Positions 8,186-16,902 of a stretch of DNA of 63,671 nucleotides are shown piece after piece. The position numbers and the translations under genes are program-made. The notes below the pieces were generated by a model. The model saw only the letters and a list, made by a program, of their open reading frames with translations, had not been told where the DNA came from and ran no database searches. Source of the stretch: a virus. The stretch covers positions 1 through 63,671 of the IMG/VR virus record IMGVR_UViG_3300023184_002538. One strand, given 5' to 3'. Numbering within the stretch: position 1 is the stretch's first letter; each line of letters starts with the position of its first letter.

Positions 8186-9073
8186 ATGTTTGAATACACA
8201 CAAAATAATCATATAATTACCGGAATAACAAACGGTGAGTACTTTTTTGAATATGGTAAAATAACAAAGCATAGCACATGGAGAGAAGAATGTAAACTTG
8301 CTGCTGCCGAACTATACGAAAAACATGGTGACAAGTTAATACTATGTCTTAGTGGTGGTGTAGATTCTGAAACAGTTCTCAATAGTTTTATAGCCAATGG
8401 CATAAAACCAAAAGTAGCAGTTATACGCTATGAACGAAACAATAATCTACACGATATAAATTATGCATTTAGAGCATTGGCTAAAAACTACATATCTCCT
8501 ATTGTTATAGATGTTAATGTTGAAACTTTCTTTAAAAATGATTTATTAAAATTTTCAGAAATATCTAAATGCTCAAGCCCGCAAGTTAATTTATTGATGT
8601 ACTACGCAAATAAACTTGACGGCATCCCTGTATTAGGAACAGGAGAAAATTTCTTAACTAGAAAGTACGGAGAACTTGAGGTATACGATTTAGAATGTCA
8701 AAAGGAAACCAATCTATATACATTTTTTCAATCAATTAAAAGAGAATGTATTCCTGCATTCTTTCAATACACACCTGCACAAATGGTTTCATTTTTACAA
8801 AAAGAATCAATTTACCAATGGGTAGAAACTGCCAAAAAGAATAGATATATTAGTACCAAAAAAATCAAACAAACAATCATGAGTGAAGACTTTGACTTAG
8901 AAGCAAGACCAAAACTTACTGGATTTGAAATGTATAATGATTTGGATAGTAAGTACAGAGAACTGCTAGTACAAAAGAATTACAACGACACTGGCGAAAT
9001 ATATACAGAATTTACAGAGTACATTAAATCATTTGGAATTGAACCGCTAAGGCCTATATGTTATGAAACTTAA
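8186..9073 (+). CDS. PP-loop (N-type) ATP pyrophosphatase family protein
   Basis: This 295-aa protein has the PP-loop LCLSGGVDSE (SGGVDS at residues 56-61), which binds the pyrophosphate of ATP in enzymes that adenylate a carboxylate or carbonyl. Relatives include asparagine synthetase, QueC, ThiI and NAD synthetase. No glutaminase domain, thiolase domain or Zn-cysteine cluster is visible, so the substrate is unknown. A segment ILGTGENFLTRKYGE downstream may form the acceptor pocket. It starts right at a late promoter box and overlaps the SET-domain gene by 11 bp, which suggests the two act together. It could activate a small acid or amino acid used in the neighbouring modification island. 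Confidence 0.75.
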   Translation: MFEYTQNNHIITGITNGEYFFEYGKITKHSTWREECKLAAAELYEKHGDKLILCLSGGVDSETVLNSFIANGIKPKVAVIRYERNNNLHDINYAFRALAKNYISPIVIDVNVETFFKNDLLKFSEISKCSSPQVNLLMYYANKLDGIPVLGTGENFLTRKYGELEVYDLECQKETNLYTFFQSIKRECIPAFFQYTPAQMVSFLQKESIYQWVETAKKNRYISTKKIKQTIMSEDFDLEARPKLTGFEMYNDLDSKYRELLVQKNYNDTGEIYTEFTEYIKSFGIEPLRPICYET

Positions 9074-9608
9074 ATTAATAGAGTATCTGAACAAAAACAA
9101 AATATCTTTAGGTTTGTCAAATAACAATAGTGAACTGCGATTTATAAACAATGATAAAGGTTATGGTAAATTTGCTATACAGGATATATCAAAAGATAGC
9201 ATAATATATAGATTTGGTGGACTTTGGATTAACAAAGAAGAACAAGCAACTTTTGATCAAGATTATTTTCATTTAGTTGATAATGCTTACTTTTTTCAAG
9301 GTGGGCTCGATCCTACATTAAATGGTACACATAATCACAGTTGCAGTCCTAACGCTTATATTGAAGATAATACTATACGAGCATTACGAGATATAGTAAT
9401 TGGAGAAGAAATAACTATAGATTATGGATCATTTATAGTACATGATTATATTATAGTTGATAAGTGCAAGTGTGGCTCTACTGATTGTAGGAAAACTATT
9501 ACTGGGCATGATTGGTTGAATTACAATCTTGCTAAAAAATATAATAATAGAGTTAGCGGGCAGGTGCGGCGTTTAACTGAAGATACTCAAAAAACTTTTG
9601 ATACTTAG
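9063..9608 (+). CDS. SET-domain methyltransferase-like protein
   Basis: This 181-aa protein shows a compact SET domain. It has GYGKFAIQDI (residues 33-42) for S-adenosylmethionine binding, NHSCSPN (91-97) and GEEITIDYG (114-122), the pseudoknot pair with the catalytic Tyr, and a post-SET zinc motif CKCGSTDCR (135-143). All main motifs are present, so activity is plausible. SET proteins methylate lysine on proteins such as histones, ribosomal proteins and cytochromes; the target here is unknown. It is coupled to the PP-loop gene by an 11-bp overlap. Its last 56 bp run antisense to the end of the aminotransferase gene. Rare in phages; a protein substrate made in the island or a host protein would fit. 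Confidence 0.85.
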   Translation: MKLKLIEYLNKNKISLGLSNNNSELRFINNDKGYGKFAIQDISKDSIIYRFGGLWINKEEQATFDQDYFHLVDNAYFFQGGLDPTLNGTHNHSCSPNAYIEDNTIRALRDIVIGEEITIDYGSFIVHDYIIVDKCKCGSTDCRKTITGHDWLNYNLAKKYNNRVSGQVRRLTEDTQKTFDT

Positions 9609-10611
9609 ATATATCTGATATAAACATAGGAACAAAAATTAGAGTATTTTCATAATTGCGTATTATGTATCCTAACTTCTTTAGTTCTCTTCTTGCTACA
9701 TCTCCATCTGGAACTTCTATACCAAATAACAATCCGTAGTTTCTAAATTGTACTGTTGTTAATTTATCAACTATCGCAGTTTCTAATTGTTTTCTATTGT
9801 TATAATTTGCTTTGTATAGTTCTAATGACTTTAATAATAATGCACTACCTATCGGATGTCCACTCATTGTGATCCCGTAATCAAATACTTCGTTGGTATT
9901 TTGAATATAGGACATTATTTCTTCAGTAACCATAGTAGCACTAAAAGGAAACAATCCGTTAGTGAGTCCTTTGCTAACAATAATGATATCGGGATTTATG
10001 CTTTTATCAATCTCAGTTCTTCCTAGTCCTGTTACTGTCTCATCAAATATAATAAGGAATTTATGTATTTTACGTAATCGATCTAATTCTAATAATCCTT
10101 CTTTAGGATATTCTAATACACCATTAGTAGTCATTACAGGCTCTATTATAACGGCTGCTGTATTTTCATTAACACACTCTGCAATATTATCACATAGTGT
10201 TGTTATATTATCGCTGCCGTGATATGCTTCTTTATGAGATAACACTTCTGTTTTTTTGTTGTTACAAAATCTAGTAATATAAATGGCTGTTCGTATAGCA
10301 TCACTGCCACCTGTACCAAAATATACTCCCGCCATGTTGTAGTGATCAGTTATAGCATTAGCAGCCTGTTCTGTTATATCAGTAGTTGACCAAAAACAAT
10401 TTGGGTAATATTGTAACTGATTATACTGCTTTTCGTATATACCTTTATAATGATCGCAGTTGTATCCGTAATTTACATTCCATAGCCCCGATGTAAGATC
10501 GTAGTATGTATTATCATTGGACTTTAATATATCGTCTTTACCATATACAAATATTTCAGGATGTTGCATCCTGGAATGATCCGTGTGTGAAAATAGTTGT
10601 TTACTTGACAT
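9553..10611 (-). CDS. Class III PLP-dependent aminotransferase-like protein
   Basis: This 352-aa protein has fold-type I, class III features: a GTGGSDA phosphate loop (99-105), AYHGSD (129-134), IIEPV (155-159), IIFDETVTGLGR (187-198) and the Schiff-base lysine in VSKGLTNG (Lys near 214). It resembles glutamate-1-semialdehyde mutase, BioA and ornithine-type aminotransferases but is about 70-100 residues shorter. Its N-terminus is a short DLTSGLWNVNYGY segment. It probably transfers an amino group to an aldehyde or keto substrate. It overlaps the B12-type radical-SAM gene upstream by 11 bp, so the two belong to one operon. The donor and acceptor cannot be read from the sequence. Confidence 0.88.
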   Translation of the reverse strand: MSSKQLFSHTDHSRMQHPEIFVYGKDDILKSNDNTYYDLTSGLWNVNYGYNCDHYKGIYEKQYNQLQYYPNCFWSTTDITEQAANAITDHYNMAGVYFGTGGSDAIRTAIYITRFCNNKKTEVLSHKEAYHGSDNITTLCDNIAECVNENTAAVIIEPVMTTNGVLEYPKEGLLELDRLRKIHKFLIIFDETVTGLGRTEIDKSINPDIIIVSKGLTNGLFPFSATMVTEEIMSYIQNTNEVFDYGITMSGHPIGSALLLKSLELYKANYNNRKQLETAIVDKLTTVQFRNYGLLFGIEVPDGDVARRELKKLGYIIRNYENTLIFVPMFISDISKYQKFFEYLQLNAAPAR

Positions 10612-12256
10612 TATACTTCAACACATCCTCATGATACTTAGCAATCCATTCCATATTTTGTTGATATACTTCTAGCGGTACTTCTTTAGCAGTAAGTATT
10701 TTTACAGTTTGTTTGTGATCGTATCCTAGGCTACGAACCCTTGGATATGCCCAAAAACTGGTATTAAAATTAGCGTGTCTTTCAAATAGAGTATGCGGAT
10801 GATCTTCCATTATATCTTCCCATTTTAATGCAATCTCTTTGCATTGCTCTAAGTTAAGAGTTTCGTGTTCCCAGTAATATTCTGGATGCCATTCTAATTT
10901 TGTAAATCCATATTTTTCTTTACGTTCACTAAAGTCATTTGTAGAGCGTCCCCCTGAATCAGATATGAATAAAATTTCATATTGTGCTTTGTCAAGATAC
11001 CGCTGGTCTCGTAACCAATGAACAGTATCCATTAATGACTCTTCTGTTTCGCCCACTAGACCTATAATAAAACTAGCCAGTATGAATATATCATCTCCTG
11101 CTGTTTCTTTTAACCATTTGATAATGTCTTTGATCTTATCAGGATGTAAACCTTTGCCGGCAATTTTTGCTGCTTTGTGATTAAATGTTTCAACCCCAAG
11201 GAACATTCCCCTGCATCCCATCTTGAGCATCTTGTCAAGCATCTGAGGATATTTATGAAACATGTCAGGGCGAGTATACGCAACCCATTCTATCTTAAAA
11301 GGTAAACTAGTTATAACATCATACATCATATCTATCTTTGCCATACTATCGTTAACTGTATCATCAGTTAATGTGTATCCTACAGTTCCAAAATTTTCGT
11401 AGTTATATATCAGTTCATTTCTTAAATGATCGCCGTCTTTAATCACTGTTCCGCTATGATCGTAAAAACAAAACTTGCAACCAAATCTACAACCCTTGCT
11501 GATCTCCAAAGGCAACCATTCTTTAGGTTGTATAGCATAATTTTTCTCCCACTTGTTAGGAATGATAATAGCACCTTTACCGGCAAGTAGAGGTTGGTCA
11601 ATAAACTTTACAGTTTCTCTTTCAAATATATCACTTGGGTCTATTTCATTTTTTAAGAACTTAATAATAGTTTCTTCGCCGTAGCCGTGAAATGCATAGT
11701 CAACATAATCAGTCATTCCTTTTGGTAAAGGCTTTTTGCTTTTATTTGTTATAAAGTTTTTAAAGAATGTATCAACTAATGCACCGCCAATAATAATTTT
11801 AGCCTTGGGTGCTATACTTTTTAATTTATCAAACCATTCACACAATTCCTCATGCGTGAAGAACCAAAGATTAAAAGCACTCTGACGTGGATTAAAAGGG
11901 TTATGCAAGAATGTTAAACTCAATGCTATGTACTCTAGATCATCAGTGACAAGTTGTTCAAATACTTCAAAGAAGTTATCTAACTTAGTAAAATAATCTA
12001 GTACCACAACATCATATTCTGGAATATGTTGTTTTATACTACCTGCCACGACATATGGACCTAAGTATCTACTCCAGAAATTGTATTTGTTTGCTACACC
12101 GTAATTACCAACCTTGTGTCCATCTTTACCTACTAAAGAATTTAACTCAGCAAAATATAATTTTTCTCTGTTCTCCTCGTTGAGGAAATGCGATCGTGGC
12201 ACACACTTTTGATTTTTTACATCAAATATATCATTTAGAAAAATTATTCTACTCAT
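10601..12256 (-). CDS. Radical SAM protein with N-terminal B12-binding-like domain (1)
   Basis: This 551-aa protein has the radical SAM cluster motif KGCRFGCKFCF (Cys 256, 260, 263; CxxxCxxC). It is preceded by about 240 residues with Rossmann-like strands (YDVVVLDYFT, AKIIIGGALVD, DYAFHGYGEETI) typical of cobalamin-binding radical SAM proteins. GVETFNHKAAKIAGKGL and IGLVGETEESL are normal class B strand motifs. Class B enzymes methylate unreactive carbons or catalyse ring changes. No classical DxHxxG cobalamin motif is obvious. It is followed in tandem by a paralogue (4-bp overlap) and precedes the aminotransferase. Its substrate is unknown. Confidence 0.88.
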   Translation of the reverse strand: MSRIIFLNDIFDVKNQKCVPRSHFLNEENREKLYFAELNSLVGKDGHKVGNYGVANKYNFWSRYLGPYVVAGSIKQHIPEYDVVVLDYFTKLDNFFEVFEQLVTDDLEYIALSLTFLHNPFNPRQSAFNLWFFTHEELCEWFDKLKSIAPKAKIIIGGALVDTFFKNFITNKSKKPLPKGMTDYVDYAFHGYGEETIIKFLKNEIDPSDIFERETVKFIDQPLLAGKGAIIIPNKWEKNYAIQPKEWLPLEISKGCRFGCKFCFYDHSGTVIKDGDHLRNELIYNYENFGTVGYTLTDDTVNDSMAKIDMMYDVITSLPFKIEWVAYTRPDMFHKYPQMLDKMLKMGCRGMFLGVETFNHKAAKIAGKGLHPDKIKDIIKWLKETAGDDIFILASFIIGLVGETEESLMDTVHWLRDQRYLDKAQYEILFISDSGGRSTNDFSERKEKYGFTKLEWHPEYYWEHETLNLEQCKEIALKWEDIMEDHPHTLFERHANFNTSFWAYPRVRSLGYDHKQTVKILTAKEVPLEVYQQNMEWIAKYHEDVLKYNVK

Positions 12257-13785
12257 ATGTTATTCAGTTTTAAATATTTATTGGCTAGGTTTCTATATCT
12301 CAAAGCGTGTTCATTTATCCACCATTGATTATGTTTGTTAGCAGATCTCAATTCATCATGTGTGAATCCTAAATTACTACATCTACTATAACCTAAGTAA
12401 GACGTCATTAATCTACGCTTCCAGGATTCGCTATTCTGAGCATATTCTATTAACTCAATCATCTTTGACTTTGATATGTCACCGTTGGTCCAGTCTTCAA
12501 CATAATACCCACTGGTATTTAATGCCATAGATACATTGTATCCAAATTTTTGAGGTTGTTTCTGTATTTTACTAAAGTTTATTGTGTATTCTTTACTAGG
12601 CGTATAAGATCCTATGTATAGTGGAGTTATTTCCCATGCATCTAACCATGTTTGAGTTTCAATCCAGTTTACTAGTGCTGTTGTAGATTGCATATCCTCG
12701 CCTGGCAACCCTAATATAAATCCACTGCCCATTATAATATCATCTTTCCATTTAGACTTACAGGCATCTAGGGAACTTTCTATAACATCACGTTTAGTTA
12801 TCTTTCCTATCAATGGGCCAACATCATCTGTTATAGTTTCAATGCCCCATTGAATGCTTTTACATCCACTTTCATAGATCATATCTATCATTTCTGTTTT
12901 GGTGTGTAGTATATCTAATCTACCAAATCCAGTCCATGTTATTTTAAAAGGCAAATTGGTAAACAATCGATGGATCATCTCCATCTTCTTCATGTTTTCG
13001 TTTATTTGAAAGTCTGTAGTCATATAATGACTTATTCCGAATCTTTCATAGTTTTCAAGTAATGTATCTCGAAGGACAGTTTCATCTAATGTCCAAGTGT
13101 TTACTTCTTTTTTTTGATAATCGCAAAACGCACAATTAAAAGGGCAACCTCTTGATATTTCTAAAGGAACTGCTTCGCCTGGAAATAAGAAGTCAGATTC
13201 ATTCCATAATATTTTACTGTTTATAAAATTATGTTCTGTTATTGATCCGTAATCTAATTCAGACTTAATTTTAAGAGGCAATGGTTTATTGTTAGCAAGT
13301 GATTCTGCTATTTGAACAATAGCAACATCTGCCATTCCTCCTACCCAATGATCAACAAATGGATAATGCTTTTGTAATGCTTCTTTCTGTGCAACTTTTT
13401 GGCCACCTACTATTATTTTTAACTTAGGGAATCGACCCTTGGCGTATGATATCCATTCTTGCATTTCATCTGCATTAAATGGGAAGTACACATTCCACAT
13501 ATCATTCTTGCGTGTTCTGCTATCTTTTGACCAATGGGTTTCCCAATCTTCGGGCATTAATTTGCTAAAGTGTGTTGAACTAAATCCAAGGAATAATGTT
13601 TCATTGGAAACAAAATTATCTAATACAGTTTTAAATCTATTAAAATTAAAATGACTAAAGAAATCAATTACCTTAGTTTGGTATCCTGCTTCCCTTAATC
13701 GTGAACTAACTGTATAACATCCTGCATCACGACCCCATCCTATACTACCGTTGCATTCTGTAAAAAATAAAGCATGATATGTCAT
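12253..13785 (-). CDS. Radical SAM protein with N-terminal B12-binding-like domain (2)
   Basis: This 510-aa protein is a paralogue of the next gene in the operon. Its cluster motif SRGCPFNCAFCDY holds Cys 214, 218 and 221. The N-terminal half has LKIIVGGQKVAQ and a DHWVGGMAD segment, as in cobalamin-binding radical SAM proteins, and the C-terminal half has GIETITDDVGPLIGK and FILGLPGEDMQST. The start MTYHALFFTECNGSIGWG overlaps the GNAT gene stop by 4 bp. A pair of tandem B12-type enzymes suggests two successive steps on one substrate (inference). DNA is markedly AT-rich, as in the whole island. Confidence 0.87.
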   Translation of the reverse strand: MTYHALFFTECNGSIGWGRDAGCYTVSSRLREAGYQTKVIDFFSHFNFNRFKTVLDNFVSNETLFLGFSSTHFSKLMPEDWETHWSKDSRTRKNDMWNVYFPFNADEMQEWISYAKGRFPKLKIIVGGQKVAQKEALQKHYPFVDHWVGGMADVAIVQIAESLANNKPLPLKIKSELDYGSITEHNFINSKILWNESDFLFPGEAVPLEISRGCPFNCAFCDYQKKEVNTWTLDETVLRDTLLENYERFGISHYMTTDFQINENMKKMEMIHRLFTNLPFKITWTGFGRLDILHTKTEMIDMIYESGCKSIQWGIETITDDVGPLIGKITKRDVIESSLDACKSKWKDDIIMGSGFILGLPGEDMQSTTALVNWIETQTWLDAWEITPLYIGSYTPSKEYTINFSKIQKQPQKFGYNVSMALNTSGYYVEDWTNGDISKSKMIELIEYAQNSESWKRRLMTSYLGYSRCSNLGFTHDELRSANKHNQWWINEHALRYRNLANKYLKLNNI

Positions 13786-14225
13786 AATTTAATTATTGCG
13801 TAACAGTTTTCATCTGATGTATCAGTTTTGAAAAACTCGCTTGATTTTTCAAAACCCGCAGATAGATAAGTAGACAGTGCTGTCTTTCGTGGGACGCTCC
13901 AGCAGTATTCGCACCCTTCTATCTTACCTAATTTAACTGTGTATTCCAATAGTTGTTTTCCTATACCTTTGTTCCTATATTCATCAAAAACATAAAGTCC
14001 TCTAGATCTAAACTCTGTTTGAGAACTTTTGTGAGCGCTATTAATGCCTACTATATTATTATCAATGTAATAGGCAAAAAAATAAGGTGTATATCTATTG
14101 TATATTTTAACATCATATCCAGAAAGATACTGCATAGAACTCATATTTTTTATATCAATTCTTCCAGGCCATAAGAATTGTTGCCAAATTGGAAGTATCT
14201 TACTGTACTCAATTAAGTCTATCAT
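13782..14225 (-). CDS. GNAT-family N-acetyltransferase
   Basis: From ATG 14225 this is 147 aa; an upstream TTG at 14243 is possible but has no ribosome binding site. The acetyl-CoA motif A reads EYRNKGIGKQLLEYT, and a later YLSAGFEKSSEFF segment corresponds to motif B. The family moves an acetyl group to an amine on an amino acid, sugar or protein end. The start overlaps the hydroxylase-like gene by 17 bp and the stop overlaps the radical SAM gene, so it is in the middle of a coupled operon. Substrate unknown. Confidence 0.8.
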   Translation of the reverse strand: MIDLIEYSKILPIWQQFLWPGRIDIKNMSSMQYLSGYDVKIYNRYTPYFFAYYIDNNIVGINSAHKSSQTEFRSRGLYVFDEYRNKGIGKQLLEYTVKLGKIEGCEYCWSVPRKTALSTYLSAGFEKSSEFFKTDTSDENCYAIIKL

Positions 14226-14799
14226 AATTATGTAATAAGTCAAATACTAAATGTATCCTAAATTCTTTCGAAGCATTCATTGCTGTATGCGGAACTGTTG
14301 TATTAGCAATCCACCACGAGTTTTGTTCTAAATGTAATACTTCGTCCTGGACTACCATTAAGCAACCTTCTTGTGTTTTTACAGGATAATGTAATCTATA
14401 TCCGGGATCCACATGCCAACTTAAACAAGTTTTAGATTCTGATTTCATTAATCTAGATCTACCAATCTTATATCTAGTATTCACTGTATTGTATATATCC
14501 TCAAATATAGTATTCTTAAATTGATTACATAATATTACAAATTCAGATTCATGTATAATAACATCCCTAAACGGAACAACTTGCTTGACTACACCATTTG
14601 GATCAACTTCTTCCCTTTTCTTATCCCAATCGTACTGTAAACTGCCTACACCAAGTTTATAGTTGTCAGGTTGATCAATAGTTGAGTTTAAACATATTTG
14701 TCCTGTATTCCATTCTATTGTATTTGATTTTAGTAATGCTGTCATTTCCTCAAATACTCCTGTGAAAACAGGTAGGTCTATTTTTTCAAAGTATTTCAT
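14209..14799 (-). CDS. Aspartyl/asparaginyl beta-hydroxylase-like 2OG-Fe(II) protein
   Basis: From ATG 14799 (AAGGAAATATAT just upstream) this is 196 aa. The Fe-binding pattern is SWHVDPGYRLHYPV (His and Asp of an HxD, then His) with a distal VPHTAMNAS...RIHLVFDL. This arrangement matches the Asp_Arg_Hydrox cupin-like fold of aspartyl/asparaginyl beta-hydroxylases. Such enzymes use 2-oxoglutarate, iron and oxygen to hydroxylate Asp, Asn or Arg in peptides or as free amino acids. ATGA overlap with the upstream kinase-like gene indicates coupling. A peptide or amino-acid-derived substrate for the operon would fit. Confidence 0.8.
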   Translation of the reverse strand: MKYFEKIDLPVFTGVFEEMTALLKSNTIEWNTGQICLNSTIDQPDNYKLGVGSLQYDWDKKREEVDPNGVVKQVVPFRDVIIHESEFVILCNQFKNTIFEDIYNTVNTRYKIGRSRLMKSESKTCLSWHVDPGYRLHYPVKTQEGCLMVVQDEVLHLEQNSWWIANTTVPHTAMNASKEFRIHLVFDLLHNYDRLN

Positions 14800-15374
14800 A
14801 TATATTTCCTTAATATAGTTTTTAAATTGGGATCTATTTTTGACAACCAATTATCAATAGAGTGTAGTTCCCAAACTTTAGATTCTTCTGTACGTGTTGT
14901 AGCATATTTAAAATCAAATGCTTTAATATTGCCATCTGCTCCTACAAGATTGCATAGAGCATTGTTAATCTTATGTACATTATGTTCTTGAAATAACGCA
15001 AACATTTCTTCAAGTTGATCTATAATTTTAGGAAATTGTATTTTTAAATTAGGAAATTGATCTTTTACTGTATGACCTCTCTCATGTAATAGATCAGGAC
15101 CAATCCATTCTTGCAGTAGATAATAGCCTTGTTCTTCAGTTAACTCTCCGTGCTCATATGTTTCTAATATAAGTTTAGATTTTAGTTTAGTTGACCAGTA
15201 AATCTCATTTTCAAATAACTTAGTTATTTCTTCCATACTGGTATGGTATATTTTTCCAGTGATAGTAGTATTGTTTGGTCTGTAATATTTTTTTACTAAT
15301 TTCTTTTCTCTATCAATCCATACTTCTGCTAACGATCCACGAGAACCAATATCAGTTTGGAATAGTTGATACAT
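14796..15374 (-). CDS. Protein-kinase-like-fold protein
   Basis: From ATG 15374 this is 192 aa. It opens with a glycine-rich strand (DIGSRGSLAEVWID) and a Lys-rich strand (KKLVKKYYR). Then come a hinge-like YYLLQEWIGPDLL, a helical segment ending HNVHKINNALCNLVG and FDFKYATTR. These resemble a kinase nucleotide loop, hinge, catalytic loop and a degenerate DFG-like site of the small-molecule and LPS-kinase type. The HRD-type catalytic Asp is not evident, so it may be a pseudokinase or a divergent phosphotransferase. The ATG lies one base after the upstream stop. Family assignment is tentative. Confidence 0.5.
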   Translation of the reverse strand: MYQLFQTDIGSRGSLAEVWIDREKKLVKKYYRPNNTTITGKIYHTSMEEITKLFENEIYWSTKLKSKLILETYEHGELTEEQGYYLLQEWIGPDLLHERGHTVKDQFPNLKIQFPKIIDQLEEMFALFQEHNVHKINNALCNLVGADGNIKAFDFKYATTRTEESKVWELHSIDNWLSKIDPNLKTILRKYI

Positions 15375-15375
15375 T

Positions 15376-16113
15376 TTAACAATCCATATTATTAATAACT
15401 TCTGAGTAATATACGTCAAGTAGATGGTTAACATATGGTATCTTGTCAGTACGGAAATTATTACCTATACTAGTTCGAAACCAGTTGATTATAGCATCGG
15501 TGTTTCTATCTACTAACAATGTACATAGATCAACTGACTGTGTTGGCCGCTTGTTATTAAAGTTAATAAAATAATCGTGCATGATTTCTTCGGGATGCGG
15601 ATAACATAACTGAAATCTATCGTGCTGATATCTAATTCCTCTATCAGTTGTCGGAACAATACTTATACATTTAACATTGTATCCTAATTCTCGTATCTCC
15701 TCATATGGTATTTTAGCATTCCATGAATGTATCCCATATAATATTCTATTACCTTGTATTGTATAATTTTCATCATCATAAAACTTTTGATTTTTAGATC
15801 CACGAACCCAACGCTGAGAAGATGCAACAAGGAATATGCTAAGAAATTCAAAAAATTGAATATAATCATATACACTAGTTGGTTCACATCTATTTAAAAA
15901 CCAGTTAGTGATTCGTTTTGGTATTTGAATATCATAATCGATTTCTTTTGATGCAGGATGATTTGTAATAGTATTGCTAGATAGCAAGTTTACATTATCA
16001 TAATTCATGGTAGAATCAAATTCTGACCAAATACGCATGAGAAGTTGCCCAGAGGATCCCGGTATATAATCAATTAACAAAAGTTCATTTTTTTCTAAAA
16101 ATGGATATTTCAT
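15376..16113 (-). CDS. Hypothetical protein with P-loop-like GSSG N-terminus
   Basis: This 245-aa protein begins with a strand-loop motif IDYIPGSSGQLLMRIW. It resembles the 5'-phosphosulfate or P-loop of sulfotransferase-like proteins, and it parallels MYRGGSGGEFL in the 306-aa protein at 19913. Later there is a conserved-looking YGIHSWNAKIPYEE and CISIVPTTDRGIRYQHDRF. No Walker B is clear. It overlaps the PLP-fold gene upstream by 4 bp. The function is unknown; a sulfotransferase-like or nucleotide-binding role is only suggested. Confidence 0.5.
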   Translation of the reverse strand: MKYPFLEKNELLLIDYIPGSSGQLLMRIWSEFDSTMNYDNVNLLSSNTITNHPASKEIDYDIQIPKRITNWFLNRCEPTSVYDYIQFFEFLSIFLVASSQRWVRGSKNQKFYDDENYTIQGNRILYGIHSWNAKIPYEEIRELGYNVKCISIVPTTDRGIRYQHDRFQLCYPHPEEIMHDYFINFNNKRPTQSVDLCTLLVDRNTDAIINWFRTSIGNNFRTDKIPYVNHLLDVYYSEVINNMDC

Positions 16114-16889
16114 TTTGTTTCATTCATTAAAGCAGTTAAGCATAACCTGTTCACACTGCCTCTTTTAAATTTAGAATATCTATCAGTATAGTCTAACCCA
16201 AATATTATTGTATTTGACGGTATTACATCTAATTCGTTACATATTTCTAATTGTTTAGAGAGGTGTTTGTTGACCATAGAATCCGGAGTCATTGTATCAA
16301 TAAGATCATAGTGATGTTCAGCAGCAGCAATGAAATGATAGTCCCATTCTGAATAAACTGATACAGGGTATTTGTCTACAGTATATAAAAGTCCAACTCT
16401 CCTCCATCCTGTACCAAAAGTTTTAGATAAACTAAAACAAACACTATGTATATTTTTATAAGGAGTTAGATCAAAATCTATACTGTGACATATTCCAAAA
16501 AAAGCACAATCTACAAATATAGGTTTATTATATGAGTCTGCAATTTTTAATTTATCATGTGAACTCATTCCATCTGCACTGAATGGATGACTTACTATTA
16601 TGACATCAGCATCATTAAGATCTTCTGTTACTCTATCTTCTATAACAAGTCTATGATATCCATATTCTCCTTTGAATATTCCAATCTTATCATACAATCC
16701 ATATGTTTGATTGAATGCATCCGTCAGACCAGATACAACATAATAATTATTAGGAAGACCATTAACTCGTTGAACTGAAGAATGTATCCATTTATCAAAT
16801 TTATTTTTAAATGTTAAAAAAGAATCAACGTCATAATTTGGGGCACCTAATGCTACTGCACCTTTTAAAATTTTACTTTGGTTAATCAT
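16110..16889 (-). CDS. Compact PLP-dependent (fold type I) aminotransferase-like protein (1)
   Basis: This 259-aa protein has the core of a fold-type I PLP enzyme: DVIIVSHPF, then PIFVDCAFFGICHSIDF with the Asp that contacts the pyridine N, then CFSLSKTFGTGWRRVGLLY with the presumed Schiff-base Lys. It is much shorter than typical aminotransferases (about 350-400 aa), lacking most of the small domain. It is a clear paralogue of the 275-aa protein at 26524, sharing the FSLSK-x-x-G-x-G-x-x-R-x-G motif. It starts beside one of two back-to-back late promoter boxes. Substrate unknown. Confidence 0.7.
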   Translation of the reverse strand: MINQSKILKGAVALGAPNYDVDSFLTFKNKFDKWIHSSVQRVNGLPNNYYVVSGLTDAFNQTYGLYDKIGIFKGEYGYHRLVIEDRVTEDLNDADVIIVSHPFSADGMSSHDKLKIADSYNKPIFVDCAFFGICHSIDFDLTPYKNIHSVCFSLSKTFGTGWRRVGLLYTVDKYPVSVYSEWDYHFIAAAEHHYDLIDTMTPDSMVNKHLSKQLEICNELDVIPSNTIIFGLDYTDRYSKFKRGSVNRLCLTALMNETK

Positions 16890-16893
16890 GGGC

Positions 16894-16901
16894 TATAAAT
16901 A
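16894..16901 (+). promoter_or_regulatory. T4-type late promoter box (plus)
   Basis: A perfect TATAAATA lies 28 bp before ATG 16929 of the QueC-like gene. A second copy on the other strand is only one base away. Confidence 0.7.
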
Positions 16902-16902
16902 A

